From positions 1 through 64,000 of the forward strand of contig NZ_CADIJL010000017.1 in the NCBI RefSeq assembly GCF_902859695.1: DNA of 64,000 nt, read 5' to 3'. The notes beneath the pieces were generated by a model. The model saw only the letters and a program-made list of their open reading frames with translations. It was not told the origin of the DNA and ran no database searches. Of this stretch, positions 37,316 to 50,131 are shown piece by piece. Both the position numbers and the translations under genes were made by a program. The DNA comes from Achromobacter ruhlandii. GTDB lineage: Bacteria > Pseudomonadota > Gammaproteobacteria > Burkholderiales > Burkholderiaceae_B. Position 1 is the stretch's first letter; each line of letters opens with the position of its first letter.

Positions 37316-38014
37316 TTACGGCTGCCAGTCTACAAAATTGCGATACAGGCGCAAACCGTGCTCGGCGCTCTTCTCGGGGTGGAACTGCACCGCGAAAATG
37401 TTAGCTGCCGCCACCGCGCAGGTAAAGGCGACGCCATAATCGGTTTCACCAACGGTCAGGCTCGTATCGGCCGGGTCGGCGTAATAACTATGGACGAAAT
37501 AGAAATGCGTGTCGTCCGGAATGCCGTCCCAGATAGGGTGAGAGCGCGTCTGGCGCACTTTGTTCCATCCCATGTGCGGGACTTTCAGGCGTTCAGGGCG
37601 GACATCGACCGGGCCGGCCGTGCCGGTGTCGGCCTCGCAGGCCGCGTCGTCGGCCGCGACCGGGTCGGCGAAGCGCGGACCGGCAAAGCGGCGCACCACG
37701 CCGGGGAACAGGCCCAGGCACGGGGTGGCGCCCTCTTCGCTGGACTCGAACAGCATCTGTTCGCCGACGCAGACGCCCAGCAGCGGCTTGGCGCGGGCGG
37801 CCTTGACGACCGCTTCGCGCAGGCCGGATTCGTTCAGGGTGCGCATGCAGTCGGCCATGGCGCCCTGGCCCGGGAACACCACGCGGTCGGCCGCGTCGAT
37901 TTCATGGGGCTGGTTGCAGATGCGGATGTCCGCGTCCGGGGCGGCGTACTTGAGCGCGCGCGCGACGGAGTGGAAGTTGCCCATTCCGTAGTCGACGATG
38001 GCGATAGTGGTCAC
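37316..38014 (-). CDS. hisH: Imidazole glycerol phosphate synthase, glutamine amidotransferase subunit
   Basis: The start is a GTG at 38014 (encoding [17 protein letters not shown]). The class I glutaminase triad is visible: the nucleophile Cys in [11 protein letters not shown], and His and Glu in [12 protein letters not shown]. At 232 residues it is longer than typical (about 200), because of an Ala/Asp-rich insertion between the VVRRF and KVPHMGWN motifs (roughly residues 103-138). HisH supplies ammonia to HisF. Located 37 nt after hisB. Confidence 0.95.
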   Translation of the reverse strand: MTTIAIVDYGMGNFHSVARALKYAAPDADIRICNQPHEIDAADRVVFPGQGAMADCMRTLNESGLREAVVKAARAKPLLGVCVGEQMLFESSEEGATPCLGLFPGVVRRFAGPRFADPVAADDAACEADTGTAGPVDVRPERLKVPHMGWNKVRQTRSHPIWDGIPDDTHFYFVHSYYADPADTSLTVGETDYGVAFTCAVAAANIFAVQFHPEKSAEHGLRLYRNFVDWQP

Positions 38015-38051
38015 TTCGGTTTACCTGATGCGTGGCGGGAGGTCGCGCAGC

Positions 38052-38639
38052 TTACAGCACGCCCTTGGTCGAGGGGACGACGTCGCCCATGCGCGGGTCG
38101 ACTTCGATGGCCATGCGCAGCGCGCGGCCACAGGCCTTGAAGACCGTTTCGCATTGGTGGTGGGCGTTGGTGCCGCGCAGGTTGTCGATGTGCAGGGTGA
38201 TCAGCGCGTGGTTGACCAGGCCCTGGAAGAATTCGCGCGTCAGGTCGACGTCGAAGGCGCCGATGTGCGAACGGGTGAACGGGATGTGGTATTCCAGGCC
38301 GGGACGGCCGGAGAAATCGACCACCACGCGCGACAGCGCCTCGTCCAGCGGCACGTAGGCGTGGCCGTAGCGGCGCAGGCCGGCCTTGGTGCCGACCGCC
38401 TTGGCGATGGCCATGCCCAGCGTGATGCCCACGTCTTCCACCGTGTGATGCGCATCGATGTGCAGGTCGCCCTCGGCCTTGATGTCGAGGTCGATCAGGC
38501 CGTGGCGCGCGATCTGGTCCAGCATGTGGTCCAGGAAGGGCACGCCCGTGTCGATCGTCTGCTTGCCGGTGCCATCCAGGTTGATGGCCACGCGGATGCG
38601 GGTTTCGTTGGTGTTGCGGGTGATCTCTGCGGTACGCAT
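38052..38639 (-). CDS. hisB: Imidazoleglycerol-phosphate dehydratase
   Basis: A 195-residue monofunctional His[35 protein letters not shown], the paired HH of [17 protein letters not shown] and [11 protein letters not shown], which bind two manganese ions. It lacks the histidinol-phosphatase half found in enterobacterial HisB, so the phosphatase step needs another gene. It dehydrates IGP to imidazole-acetol phosphate. Located 12 nt after hisC. Confidence 0.97.
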   Translation of the reverse strand: MRTAEITRNTNETRIRVAINLDGTGKQTIDTGVPFLDHMLDQIARHGLIDLDIKAEGDLHIDAHHTVEDVGITLGMAIAKAVGTKAGLRRYGHAYVPLDEALSRVVVDFSGRPGLEYHIPFTRSHIGAFDVDLTREFFQGLVNHALITLHIDNLRGTNAHHQCETVFKACGRALRMAIEVDPRMGDVVPSTKGVL

Positions 38640-38651
38640 GTCAGGACTCGA

Positions 38652-39743
38652 TTAGGCACTCAGGATGTCTTGCAGTGCCGATAGCAAAGCGGCGTTCTCG
38701 TCCGGGGAACCTACCGAGATGCGGAGGCAGCCGGCCAGGAGCGGATGGGCGTTGGAGAAGTTTCGAACCAATATTTTGCGCTGTTTCAGGGCAAGATGCA
38801 CGGCGTTGCCGTCCAGCTTGCCGGAAAAGCGGGCGAGGACGAAGTTGGCGGCGGACGGGAATACCCTGACGCCGGGCAGCGCCGCCAGGGCCGCGGCCAG
38901 CGGCTCGCGGTCGGCGCGCAGGCGGGCGGCCTGCTGGTCCAGCACCGGCTTGTGGCGCAGCACGGTCAGCAGCGCGGCCTGGGTCAGCACGTCCAGGTTG
39001 TAGGGCGGACGCACCTTGTCCAGCTCGGCGACCCAGTCGGGATGGCCGGCCAGGTAGCCGAAGCGCAGGCCCGCCAGGCCGATCTTGGACACCGTGCGCA
39101 TCACCACCACGTTGGGCGCGTCCAGCAGGCGCGGCATCCAGCTGCGGTCGGTGAAGGGCTGGTAGGCCTCGTCCACCACCACCAGGCCGGGGGCGGCTGC
39201 GATGATGGCGGCCATGTCGGCGTCCGACCAGGCGCCGCCGGTGGGGTTGTTGGGCACCGCCAGGAACACCACCTTGGGCTGGTGCTCGCGGATCGCCGCC
39301 AGCATCGCCGGAAGATCCAGGGACAGATCTTCCGTGAGCGGCACGCCGACGAAGCGGGCGTGGTCGAAGCGCGCCGCCATGTCGAAATAGACGAACGACG
39401 GCCACGGCGCCAGCACCACCTCGCCCGGGTTGCAGCAGGCCTGCACCACGATGTGGATCAGCTCGTCCGAACCGTTGCCGAACAGCACGCCGGCGTCAGC
39501 CGGCACGCCGAAGGCCGCTTTCACGGCCTGGCGCAGTTCGGACAGGTCGGCGGCCGGGTAGCGGTTCAGCGGCGTATCGCGCAGCACCCGGGCCAGGTCG
39601 TCGCGCACCGCCTCGGGCAGTTCGTAGGGCGATTCCATCGCATCCAGCTTGATGCAGCCTTCGGCGTGCGCCACTGGATACGCGCTCAGTTCACGGATAT
39701 CGGGCCGGATGGTGCCGGCGATGCGGCCGGCGACCTCGCTCAT
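38652..39743 (-). CDS. hisC: Histidinol-phosphate aminotransferase
   Basis: A 363-residue class I/II aminotransferase with [14 protein letters not shown] at the N-terminus, NGSDELI, the PLP-phosphate-binding [17 protein letters not shown], the Schiff-base lysine in [15 protein letters not shown], and LRISVG near the C-terminus. It transaminates imidazole-acetol phosphate with glutamate. Its ATG overlaps the hisD stop by 4 nt. Confidence 0.96.
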   Translation of the reverse strand: MSEVAGRIAGTIRPDIRELSAYPVAHAEGCIKLDAMESPYELPEAVRDDLARVLRDTPLNRYPAADLSELRQAVKAAFGVPADAGVLFGNGSDELIHIVVQACCNPGEVVLAPWPSFVYFDMAARFDHARFVGVPLTEDLSLDLPAMLAAIREHQPKVVFLAVPNNPTGGAWSDADMAAIIAAAPGLVVVDEAYQPFTDRSWMPRLLDAPNVVVMRTVSKIGLAGLRFGYLAGHPDWVAELDKVRPPYNLDVLTQAALLTVLRHKPVLDQQAARLRADREPLAAALAALPGVRVFPSAANFVLARFSGKLDGNAVHLALKQRKILVRNFSNAHPLLAGCLRISVGSPDENAALLSALQDILSA

Positions 39744-41044
39744 GGCTGGTCGATCCGGTACTGGGCGCTGGCGGCGTGGGCCTGCAGGCCTTCGCCCAGC
39801 GCCAGTTCGGCGGCGATGCGGCCGAGCGTCTGGGCGCCCTGGTGCGAAACCTGGATCAGGCTGGAGCGCTTCTGGAAGTCATAGACGCCCAGCGGCGACG
39901 AGAAACGGGCCGTGCGCGAGGTCGGCAGCACGTGGTTGGGGCCGGCGCAGTAATCGCCCAGGGCCTCCGAACTGAAACGGCCCATGAAGATGGCGCCGGC
40001 GTGGCGGATCCTGGCGGTCCAGATTTCCGGTTGCTCGGTGGAGATCTCCAGGTGTTCCGGGGCGATGTCGTTGGCGATGCGGCAGGCTTCGTCCAGGTCG
40101 CGCACCTGGATCAGCGCGCCGCGGTTGGCCAGGCTGGTGCGCAGGATGTCGGCGCGCGGCATGGTCGGCAGCAGGCGCGCGATGGCGGCCTCGACCTCGG
40201 CGATGAAGGCAGCGTCCGGGCACAGCAGGATGGACTGGGCCAGTTCATCGTGCTCGGCCTGCGAGAACAGGTCCATGGCGATCCAGTCGGCCGGCGTCTT
40301 GCCGTCGCAGATCACCAGGATTTCGCTGGGGCCGGCGATCATGTCGATGCCGACCACGCCGAACACGCGGCGCTTGGCGGCGGCCACGTAGGCGTTGCCC
40401 GGGCCGACGATCTTGTCCACGGCCGGCACGGTGGCGGTGCCGTAGGCCAGCGCGCCGACGGCCTGCGCGCCGCCGATGGCGAACACGCGGTCGACGCCGC
40501 TGATGGCGGCGGCGGCCAGCACGATCGGGTTGCGCGCGCCGTCCGGCGTGGGCGTGACCATGACCAGTTCCTGCACGCCGGCGACCTTGGCCGGGATGGC
40601 GTTCATCAGCACGGACGACGGATACGCGGCCTTGCCGCCCGGCACGTACAGGCCGACGCGGTCCAGCGGCGTGACCTGCTGGCCCAGCACCGTGCCGTCG
40701 GCTTCGGTGTAGGTCCAGGTCTCGGCGCGCTGGCGTTCGTGGTAGCGGCGCACGCGCTCGGCGGCGGCCTGCAGCGCGTCGCGCTGGGCGGCCGGCAGCG
40801 CCGCCAGGGCCGCATGCCAGTCGGCCTTGGGAATTTCCAGCGTGTCCGCGGACGCGTGCGGCATGCGGTCGAAGCGCTGGGTGTATTCCACCAGCGCGGC
40901 GTCGCCGCGGGCGCGCACGTCGGCCAGGATGCCGGCGGCGGCGCGGTCGATGGACTCGTCCTCGGTGGCCTCGAAGGCCAGCAGCTTGGACAGGGCGGAT
41001 GCGAATCCGGGATCGCGGGAGTCGAGACGATTGATCAGGGCCAT
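39740..41044 (-). CDS. hisD: Histidinol dehydrogenase
   Basis: A 434-residue enzyme with HisD signatures: [43 protein letters not shown], the zinc and catalytic region [10 protein letters not shown], and ISTEQPE / GNYC-like [27 protein letters not shown], with the final catalytic His-Glu area HLEISTEQ. It oxidises histidinol twice to histidine using NAD. Located 47 nt after hisG. Confidence 0.97.
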   Translation of the reverse strand: MALINRLDSRDPGFASALSKLLAFEATEDESIDRAAAGILADVRARGDAALVEYTQRFDRMPHASADTLEIPKADWHAALAALPAAQRDALQAAAERVRRYHERQRAETWTYTEADGTVLGQQVTPLDRVGLYVPGGKAAYPSSVLMNAIPAKVAGVQELVMVTPTPDGARNPIVLAAAAISGVDRVFAIGGAQAVGALAYGTATVPAVDKIVGPGNAYVAAAKRRVFGVVGIDMIAGPSEILVICDGKTPADWIAMDLFSQAEHDELAQSILLCPDAAFIAEVEAAIARLLPTMPRADILRTSLANRGALIQVRDLDEACRIANDIAPEHLEISTEQPEIWTARIRHAGAIFMGRFSSEALGDYCAGPNHVLPTSRTARFSSPLGVYDFQKRSSLIQVSHQGAQTLGRIAAELALGEGLQAHAASAQYRIDQP

Positions 41045-41091
41045 GGCGTTCAGGCGGGTGGCGGTCGCCGCGCGGGGGCGGCGAGCCGGTT

Positions 41092-43291
<2,200 letters not shown>

Positions 43292-43296
43292 GGACG

Positions 43297-44105
43297 TCAG
43301 TTCCTGAGTTTGTAGCCGCTGGCCAGGAGCCGCAGCGCATAGATCGAAAGCGCGAGGAACACCCCCGTCACCACCGCCAGGCTGCGCCAGGGGGAGACGT
43401 CCGACACCGAGAAGAATCCGTAGCGGAAACCGTCGATGGTGTAGAAGATGGGGTTCCAGTGGGACACGCCCTGCCAGAAGGCCGGGAGCGTGTGGATGGA
43501 ATAGAACACGCCGGACAGGAAGGTGGCCGGCATGATGAGGAAGTTCTGGAACGCCGCCAGCTGGTCGAATTTCTCGGACCACAGGCCGGCGATCAGGCCC
43601 AGCACGCCCATGATGCCGCAGGCCAGCACCGCGAACACCAGCAGCCACAGCGGGTTGGACGGCACCAGCGAGACGAAGAACAGCGCCACCACCCACACGC
43701 ACAGGCCCACGGCCAGGCCGCGCACCACGGCCGCCAGCACGTAGGCGGCGAAGATGTCGCGGTGCGACAGCGGCGGCAGCAGCATGAACACCAGGTTGCC
43801 GGTGATGCGGCTCTGGATCAGTGACGACGACGGGTTGGCGAAGGCGTTCTGCAGCATGCTCATCATCATGAGCCCGGGGATCAGGAACGCGGTGTACGGC
43901 ACGCTGCCGTAGACCATGACGCGTCCTTCCAGCACGTGGGCGAACACCAGCAGGTACAGCAGCGCGGTGATGACGGGCGCGGCGATGGTCTGGAAGCTGA
44001 CCTTCCAGAAGCGCAGCAATTCCTTGCGCAGCAGGGTCGGAAAGCCCGAGCCCGCGTCCAGGCGGGGCTGCACCAGCGGCTGGCTGGCATTGGCGGCGGG
44101 CTGCG

Positions 44106-44109
<4 letters not shown>
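43297..44109 (-). CDS. ABC-2 type transporter permease (YadH-like)
   Basis: From the ATG at 44109 (MTQPAANASQPLVQPRLDAG) the 270-residue protein has six hydrophobic helices and the ABC-2 pattern: RKELLRFWKVSFQTIAAPVITALLYLLVF at the N-terminus, MVYGSVPYTAFLIPGLMMMSMLQNAF, and the C-terminal HWNPIFYTIDGFRYGFF signature. YadH-type exporters act in the inner membrane on unknown substrates, possibly polysaccharides or lipids. The start overlaps the ATPase stop by 4 nt. Confidence 0.92.
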
Positions 44110-44903
<794 letters not shown>

Positions 44904-44941
44904 GACGGCGGCGAGGGTGCCCGGCAAAGAGCGAATTGATC

Positions 44942-44947
44942 ATTATA
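44942..44947 (-). promoter_or_regulatory. Putative -10 element of the exporter-murA-his-tat array
   Basis: A perfect minus-strand TATAAT 39 nt before the ATPase ATG, inside the 176-base gap 44904-45079. No consensus -35 is visible at normal spacing. Confidence 0.45.
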
Positions 44948-45017
44948 TAAGCGCCCCGTTACGCGAGGCGCCGATAGCCCCGGCGGCCGTGGGGGCGTGG
45001 CGCGATGGTCTGTCCCC

Positions 45018-45058
45018 AAAAATGACAGGCCCGGCGGACCGCAGGGGCGCGCCGGGCC
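45018..45058 (-). terminator. Rho-independent terminator of the mla operon
   Basis: GGCCCGGCG (45028-45036) pairs with CGCCGGGCC (45050-45058) in a 9-bp stem. On the minus strand it is followed by TGTCATTTTT. It begins 22 nt after the mlaC stop and separates mla from the next operon. Confidence 0.75.
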
Positions 45059-45079
45059 GGGACAAGCCGGACGGGATCG

Positions 45080-45709
45080 TTACTTGTTGCGCTGGTTCAG
45101 CGCCTGGATCAGGCCGTCGATGCCGTTCTGGTTGATCTGCTGGGCGAACTGGTTGCGGTAGTTCTCGATCAGCCAGATGCCTTCGACGTTCATGTCGTAG
45201 ATCTTCCAGCCCTGGGGCGTCTTTTCCAGGCGGTAGTCGACGCCGACCGGCTGGCCGTTGGGCTGGCTGATGAGCGTGCGCACGACCGCGTCGTCGGCCT
45301 TGGGGTCGCCGCGGAACGGCAGGGCCGTAATGGTGGTGCCGGACGTGACGCGGGTCAGCGCGCCGCTGTAGGTGCGCACCAGGGTGCCGCGGAAGGCGTC
45401 GGCCAGCGCCGTCTTCTGCTGCTCGGTGGCCTGGCGCCAGTAGCGCCCGGCGGCCAGGCGCGTGGTCTTCTGGAAGTTGACGTAGGGCAGGATGTGCTCG
45501 TTCACGACCTGGTTGATGCGGGCCGTGTTGCCGGCCTTGACGGCGCCGTCGGCCTTCAGGACGTCCAGCGCCTCATTGGCGGCGGCCAGCACGAACTCGT
45601 TGGGCGTGCCGTTCGCATTGGGTTGCGCCTGCACGGCGGGCGTTGCCGCCAGTCCCAGCAGCCCGGCAAAGGCCAGGCGTTGGAGCAGGGGGAAAAAAGA
45701 AAACCGCAT
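45080..45709 (-). CDS. mlaC: Periplasmic phospholipid-binding protein MlaC (Ttg2D)
   Basis: The ATG at 45709 follows AAGGAG by 5 nt. The 209-residue precursor has a signal peptide ending AVQA, then the MlaC/Ttg2 domain: INQVVNEHILPYVNFQKTTRLAAGRYWRQATEQQKTALADAF and GWKIYDMNVEGIWLIENYRNQF. MlaC shuttles phospholipids between the outer-membrane MlaA complex and the inner-membrane MlaFED transporter. It is the last gene of the mla operon here; a STAS-domain mlaB, which often follows, is absent. Confidence 0.95.
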   Translation of the reverse strand: MRFSFFPLLQRLAFAGLLGLAATPAVQAQPNANGTPNEFVLAAANEALDVLKADGAVKAGNTARINQVVNEHILPYVNFQKTTRLAAGRYWRQATEQQKTALADAFRGTLVRTYSGALTRVTSGTTITALPFRGDPKADDAVVRTLISQPNGQPVGVDYRLEKTPQGWKIYDMNVEGIWLIENYRNQFAQQINQNGIDGLIQALNQRNK

Positions 45710-45747
45710 GGAAACTCCTTGCTGTACTGAAATCGCAATCCGACAGC

Positions 45748-46551
45748 TTACTTGGTTGCGGGGTTGGCGACCGGAGCGGGCGCGCCCTTGGCCTTGGCGG
45801 CGTCGTCCTCGTCGTCTTCGTAGTTGGGCAGGCTGGATTCGTCGTCCACGCGCTGGCCGGCGACCATGGCGGCGCGGCGCTGCAGGTAGGCATCGCGCAC
45901 GAAGCTGTACGGATCCAGCGCGACGCGGTCGACGGTGTCGGTGGCGTTGAGCAGGCTGGCGCGGGTATCGACCACTTCCAGGCCCCACAGCGAGTTGCGC
46001 AGCGCCACGTTGTCGATGGCGCTCACGCCCATGTAGCCGTGCATGCGGCCCTGCCAGTCGCCCACCAGGCCGACGCCGTCGCGCACGCTGGCCGAACCGA
46101 AGAACGGCAGCACCAGGTACGGACCCTGGCCGAAGCCCCACACGCCCAGCGTGGTGCCGAAGTCGTTGGGGATCTTGCGCGCGCCGTTGGCCGAGGCGAC
46201 GTCGAAGCAGCCGCCCACGCCCATGGTGGTGTTGAACAGGAAGCGGCCGAGCGTATTGACGAAGTCGTGGCCGCGGCCCTGCAGGAAGCTGTTGGTGCCC
46301 GACCAGAGGTCGCCGACGTTGCTGAAGATGTTGTGCACGCAGCTGCGCACCGGTTCCGGCGTGACGTAGGTGTAGGCCTGCGCCACCGGCTTGAAGACGG
46401 CGCGGTCGACGGTGTCGTTGAACTTGTAGACGCCGCGGTTGAAGCCTTCCCAGGGATCGCGCGGATCCGGGTGTTGCGGCGCGGCGCAACCCGCCATCAG
46501 CGCGCCGGCGGCGGCCACGGTGGCGATTCGGGAGAGAGCTTTCTTGTTCAT
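45748..46551 (-). CDS. mlaA: Outer-membrane lipoprotein MlaA (VacJ)
   Basis: The 267-residue lipoprotein has a lipobox LMAGC near residue 22, then the VacJ domain: DPWEGFNRGVYKFNDTVDR, NVGDLWSGTNSFLQG, GRFLFNTTMGVGGCFDVAS, DFGTTLGVWGFGQGPYLVLPFFG. A C-terminal acidic and Ala/Pro-rich tail (EDDEDDAAKAKGA) extends beyond the family's conserved part. MlaA extracts phospholipids mislocalised to the outer leaflet and passes them to MlaC. It lies inside the mla operon between mlaD and mlaC, as seen in betaproteobacteria. Confidence 0.95.
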   Translation of the reverse strand: MNKKALSRIATVAAAGALMAGCAAPQHPDPRDPWEGFNRGVYKFNDTVDRAVFKPVAQAYTYVTPEPVRSCVHNIFSNVGDLWSGTNSFLQGRGHDFVNTLGRFLFNTTMGVGGCFDVASANGARKIPNDFGTTLGVWGFGQGPYLVLPFFGSASVRDGVGLVGDWQGRMHGYMGVSAIDNVALRNSLWGLEVVDTRASLLNATDTVDRVALDPYSFVRDAYLQRRAAMVAGQRVDDESSLPNYEDDEDDAAKAKGAPAPVANPATK

Positions 46552-46637
46552 GATCAGGGCATCCCTATCAACAGATTTGTATTCTTATTGCAGCGTGCGT
46601 CAAGCGTCCGATTGTTGCCGGGGGTGACGCATCCTCT

Positions 46638-47141
46638 TTAATTTGCCGGGGCTTTCGTTTCCGGCGCGCCAGCCGCGTTCGAGCCTTCTTTTTCCGCCGA
46701 GCCATACAGGAACTTGCTGATCAGCTGTTCCAGCACCACGGCGCTCTGGGTGTAGCGGATCTTGCCGCCGTCGGCCAGGTTGTCCTCTTCGCTGCCCGGG
46801 GTCAGGCCCAGGTACTGCTCGCCCAGCAGGCCGGACGTCAGGATCGCCGCGGACGAGTCCTTGGGGAACTGGTAGGCGGTTTCCAGGTTGATCGCGACGA
46901 CGGCCTGGAAGGTCTTGTCGTCAAAGGAAATCTTGGCGATCCGGCCCACCACGACCCCGGCGCTTTTCACCGGGGCGCGCACCTTGAGGCCGCCTACGTT
47001 ATCGAAATTGGCCGTCAGCGTATAGGTGGGCGCGAAAGAAAAGGTGCTCAAGTTGCCGGCGCGCAACGCCAGGAACGCCAGCGCGGCCGCGCCCAGCAAG
47101 ACGAACAGGCCTACCCAGAAATCGGTTTTTTCACGAGACAT
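46638..47141 (-). CDS. mlaD: MCE-domain phospholipid transport protein MlaD
   Basis: The ATG at 47141 (MSREKTDFWVGLFVLLGAAALAFLALR) begins the usual single N-terminal anchor; an in-frame TTG at 47165 would overlap mlaE and is rejected. The 167-residue protein has the MCE core YTLTANFDNVGGLKVRAPVKSAGVVVGRI, then FPKDSSAAILTSGLLGEQYLGL. MlaD forms a hexameric ring on the periplasmic side of MlaE and receives lipid from MlaC. It starts 13 nt after the mlaE stop. Confidence 0.95.
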   Translation of the reverse strand: MSREKTDFWVGLFVLLGAAALAFLALRAGNLSTFSFAPTYTLTANFDNVGGLKVRAPVKSAGVVVGRIAKISFDDKTFQAVVAINLETAYQFPKDSSAAILTSGLLGEQYLGLTPGSEEDNLADGGKIRYTQSAVVLEQLISKFLYGSAEKEGSNAAGAPETKAPAN

Positions 47142-47154
47142 GATCGATCCGTAA

Positions 47155-47943
47155 TCAGTTTCCAAACATCAAGGCGGTCAGCAGGAAGTCCAGCCCCAGC
47201 ACCGCCAGCGAACCCACCACGACCGTGCGGGTGGTGGCGCGGGCGACGCCTTCGGGCGTGGGCTTGGCCTGCCAGCCTTCGTAAAGCGCCACCAGCGTCA
47301 CCGTGACACCGAACACCAGGCTCTTGATGACGCCGTTGACGACGTCGTTCCAGACATCCACGCCGCCCTGCATCTGCGACCAGAAGGCGCCGGCGTCCAC
47401 GCCGATCATCAGCACCCCGACCACCCAGCCGCCCAGGATGCCCACCATGGAGAACACGGCGGCCAGGATCGGCATGGCGATGATGCCGCCCCACAGGCGC
47501 GGCACCAGCACGCGGCGCATCGGGTCGACCGCCATGACTTCCATGGCCGACAGTTGCTCGCCGGCCTTCATCAGCCCGATCTCGGCGGTCAGCGACGTGC
47601 CGGCGCGGCCGGCGAACAGCAGCGCCGTCACCACCGGCCCCAGTTCGCGCACCAGCGACAGCGCCACCAGCAGGCCGAGCGATTCCTCGGCGCCATAGCG
47701 GTTCAGCGTGTAGTAGCCCTGCAGGCCCAGCACGAAACCCACGAACATGCCGGACACGGCGATGATCAGCAGCGAGTAGTTGCCGATGAAATGGATCTGC
47801 TGCGACACCAGCCGCGGCCGCGACAGGGCGATGCCGCTGCGCGCCAGCATGGCGCCGAAGAAACGGGTGAAGTAGCCGATGCCGGCGATGCGGGTGCGCA
47901 CCCAGCCGCCCAGCGCGCCGATGGCGTTGTTGGATCCGCTCAT
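47155..47943 (-). CDS. mlaE: Phospholipid ABC transporter permease MlaE
   Basis: The ATG at 47943 overlaps the mlaF stop by 4 nt and is preferred to an upstream GTG. The 262-residue permease has about five helices and the MlaE/YrbE signatures: [45 protein letters not shown], which contains the ATPase-coupling helix, and [21 protein letters not shown]. It forms the inner-membrane lipid channel with MlaF and MlaD. Confidence 0.95.
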   Translation of the reverse strand: MSGSNNAIGALGGWVRTRIAGIGYFTRFFGAMLARSGIALSRPRLVSQQIHFIGNYSLLIIAVSGMFVGFVLGLQGYYTLNRYGAEESLGLLVALSLVRELGPVVTALLFAGRAGTSLTAEIGLMKAGEQLSAMEVMAVDPMRRVLVPRLWGGIIAMPILAAVFSMVGILGGWVVGVLMIGVDAGAFWSQMQGGVDVWNDVVNGVIKSLVFGVTVTLVALYEGWQAKPTPEGVARATTRTVVVGSLAVLGLDFLLTALMFGN

Positions 47944-48776
47944 GCCTTGCGCCCTTGTTGTTGCGAAAGCCACTTCTGGAAAGCCGGCGTTTCGGGATAC
48001 TGGAACGCGACCGGGCCGTCGGGTTCGCCCTTGAGGAACTGCTGCACGTACGGGTCCTGCGACGCCGACAAGCTGTCGGGCGTGCCGGCGGCCTTGAGCT
48101 GGCCCTGACCGACCAGGTAGACCTGGTCGGCGATCGCGAACGATTCGTGCACGTCGTGGGTGATCAGCACCGAGGCGCAGCCCAGGCGGTCGGCCAGGTT
48201 GCGGATCAGGCGGGCGGTGATGCCCAGCGAGATCGGATCGAGCCCGGCGAAGGGTTCATCGTACAGGATCAGTTCGGGTTCCAGCACCACCGCGCGGGCC
48301 AGCGCCACCCGGCGCGACATGCCGCCGGAGATCTCGGCCACCTTCAGGTGGGCGGCGGCGCGCAGGCCGACGGCGTCGAGCTTGTCCAGCACGCGGGCGG
48401 TGATCTCGGGTTCGGCCAGCTGGGTGTGTTCGCGCAGCGGGAAGGCGACGTTCTCGAATACGTTCAGGTCGGTGAACAGCGCGCCCTGCTGGAACAGCAC
48501 GCCCATGCGCTTGCGCAGCGATTGCAGTTCGGCGGGCGTGGCGCGGGCGATGTCCTGGCCGAACGCCAGCACGGTGCCCTGCTGCGCCGTGAGCTGGCCG
48601 GTGGCGGCCCGCAGCAGCGTGGTCTTGCCCGAGCCCGAGCCGCCCATGATGGCGACCACCTGGCCCGGACGCGCTTCCATGGAAATGTCGCGCAAGACGG
48701 TGAAATCACCGTAGCCTAGCGCCACACCTTCCAGGCGCAGGGCGAATTCCGAGGTGCTGCGGGTTTGATCGGGCAT
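47940..48776 (-). CDS. mlaF: Phospholipid ABC transporter ATP-binding protein MlaF
   Basis: From the ATG at 48776 ([20 protein letters not shown]) the protein has 278 residues; TTG codons just upstream are weaker starts. Motifs: Walker [10 protein letters not shown] (near residue 45), Q-loop FQQGALF, signature ISGGMSRR, Walker [18 protein letters not shown] and H-loop ITHDVHE. It powers phospholipid transport through MlaE. First gene of mlaFEDAC; no mlaB partner, which in E. coli stabilises MlaF, is seen in the operon. Confidence 0.95.
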   Translation of the reverse strand: MPDQTRSTSEFALRLEGVALGYGDFTVLRDISMEARPGQVVAIMGGSGSGKTTLLRAATGQLTAQQGTVLAFGQDIARATPAELQSLRKRMGVLFQQGALFTDLNVFENVAFPLREHTQLAEPEITARVLDKLDAVGLRAAAHLKVAEISGGMSRRVALARAVVLEPELILYDEPFAGLDPISLGITARLIRNLADRLGCASVLITHDVHESFAIADQVYLVGQGQLKAAGTPDSLSASQDPYVQQFLKGEPDGPVAFQYPETPAFQKWLSQQQGRKA

Positions 48777-49011
48777 GGGCAACAAAAGGGTGTTTCGGTG
48801 GCGGATGCCCCGCCGCCACGCTCATGCGGGGGCGGGGAACCGGCCGGCGCGAGCGAGGCGGGCTGCGTCGGGAAGCGCCCTGTTACTCATAAGCCGGGGA
48901 CGTGAAAAGACCCGTCGTACCCGGCGGCGAGGGGCCATTGTAGCCCGATGAATTGTCACCGCAGTGGGATATGGCTGTCCGTGGAACAGTGTTTTCGCCT
49001 GGGGGAACAAT

Positions 49012-49037
49012 CCGGGGACGCTCCGGATCCTCCCCGG
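49012..49037 (-). terminator. Possible terminator of the nitronate monooxygenase operon
   Basis: CCGGGGA (49012-49018) pairs with TCCCCGG (49031-49037); on the minus strand ATTGTT follows. The rest of 48777-49049 carries a minus-strand TACAAT at 48942-48937 that may be part of the mla promoter, without a good -35. Confidence 0.35.
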
Positions 49038-49049
49038 GAAGGCCGGGAG

Positions 49050-50111
49050 TCAGCCCCGGCCGCGCGCGGCGGCGGTCTCGCGCGCCAGCCGCGCCACCAG
49101 CGCGGCCGTGCTTTCGCGCCGGGCGAGCGGCGCGCCCTGGCCGGCCCATAGCGACAGGACGGCGATGTTGCCGGCCTTGCCGCCCGCCGTGCGCATGGGG
49201 CGGGTCAGCGCGTTCTGCAACGGGTACGGCAGGATATCGTCCGATAGTTGGTCGGCGTCGCGCATGAAGGCATTCACGATGCCGCGCGCCGGCCGGCCGG
49301 AAAAGGCCCGGGTGATGCGCGATTGTTCCGGCCGGGACGCCGGCAGTGCCGCCTTGTAGGCATCGCCGATGCCGGCTTCGTCCGTGGCCAGGAAGGCCGT
49401 CCCCATTTGTGCGGCATCCGCGCCCAGGGTCAGCGCGGCGGCGATGCCGCGGCCATCCATGATGCCGCCGGAGGCGATCACCGGGATCGACACCGCGTCG
49501 GCCACCTGGGGCACCAGGGCCATGGTGCCGATCAGCGAATGCTCGAAATCGTCCAGGAAGGTGCCGCGATGTCCGCCCGCCTCGGCCCCCTGGGCCACGA
49601 CGGCGTCGACGCCGTCCTGCTCCAGGGCCACGGCTTCGCGCACGGTGGTGGCGGTGCCGACCGTCAGGATGCCCAGTTCGCGGCAGCGCGCCAGCACGTC
49701 CGCCGGCAGGCGGCCGAAGGTGAAACTCAGGACCGCCGGTTTCACGCGCAGCACGGCCTCGATCTGGCCGGGCAGCGGGTCGGCCTGCGGGCCGGGCGCG
49801 ACGGGCGCTGGCAGGCCCAGCTGGGCGTGGTAGCGCGCCAGCAGCGCCAGCATGCGGCTGGCGTCGCCCTGGTACGGTTGCTCGGGCACCGCCGCGAACA
49901 GGTTGATGCCGAACGCCCGGTCGGTGCGCGCGCGGATCCCGGCGGCCGCCGTCTCGATCTGCTCGGGCGTCAGGTAGGCCGCGCCCAGCGAACCCAGGAC
50001 ACCCGCCTTGGAGGCCTCCGACACCAGTTCCACCGTCGTCGCGCCGCCCGCCATGGGCGCCTGGATGATGGGGTGGTCAAGCTTGAGCAGATCGGAAAGG
50101 CGGGATGTCAT
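49050..50111 (-). CDS. Nitronate monooxygenase family FMN enzyme
   Basis: AGGAGG lies 7 nt before the ATG at 50111, which fixes the start (353 residues). It is a TIM-barrel flavoprotein of the nitronate monooxygenase/2-nitropropane dioxygenase family: HPIIQAPMAGGATT, VLSFTFGRLP, the FMN and active-site region VVAQGAEAGGHRGTF with the candidate catalytic His, and PVIASGGIMDGRGIAAALTLGADAAQMGTAF. It oxidises alkyl nitronates to carbonyl compounds and nitrite, or serves in detoxification. It lies 20 nt after a Bug receptor gene, probably in the same transcript. Confidence 0.9.
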   Translation of the reverse strand: MTSRLSDLLKLDHPIIQAPMAGGATTVELVSEASKAGVLGSLGAAYLTPEQIETAAAGIRARTDRAFGINLFAAVPEQPYQGDASRMLALLARYHAQLGLPAPVAPGPQADPLPGQIEAVLRVKPAVLSFTFGRLPADVLARCRELGILTVGTATTVREAVALEQDGVDAVVAQGAEAGGHRGTFLDDFEHSLIGTMALVPQVADAVSIPVIASGGIMDGRGIAAALTLGADAAQMGTAFLATDEAGIGDAYKAALPASRPEQSRITRAFSGRPARGIVNAFMRDADQLSDDILPYPLQNALTRPMRTAGGKAGNIAVLSLWAGQGAPLARRESTAALVARLARETAAARGRG

Positions 50112-50131
50112 GGGGAAACCTCCTGGTTGGC

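Noticed and set aside
36554-38140. A 528-codon open frame on the plus strand
   Set aside because: Antisense to hisA, hisH and hisB; composition is typical of a GC-driven shadow frame.
48777-49049. A possible small RNA or leader upstream of mlaF
   Set aside because: Apart from a weak TACAAT and one short hairpin I see no structure with a terminator, so there is not enough to call an RNA gene.
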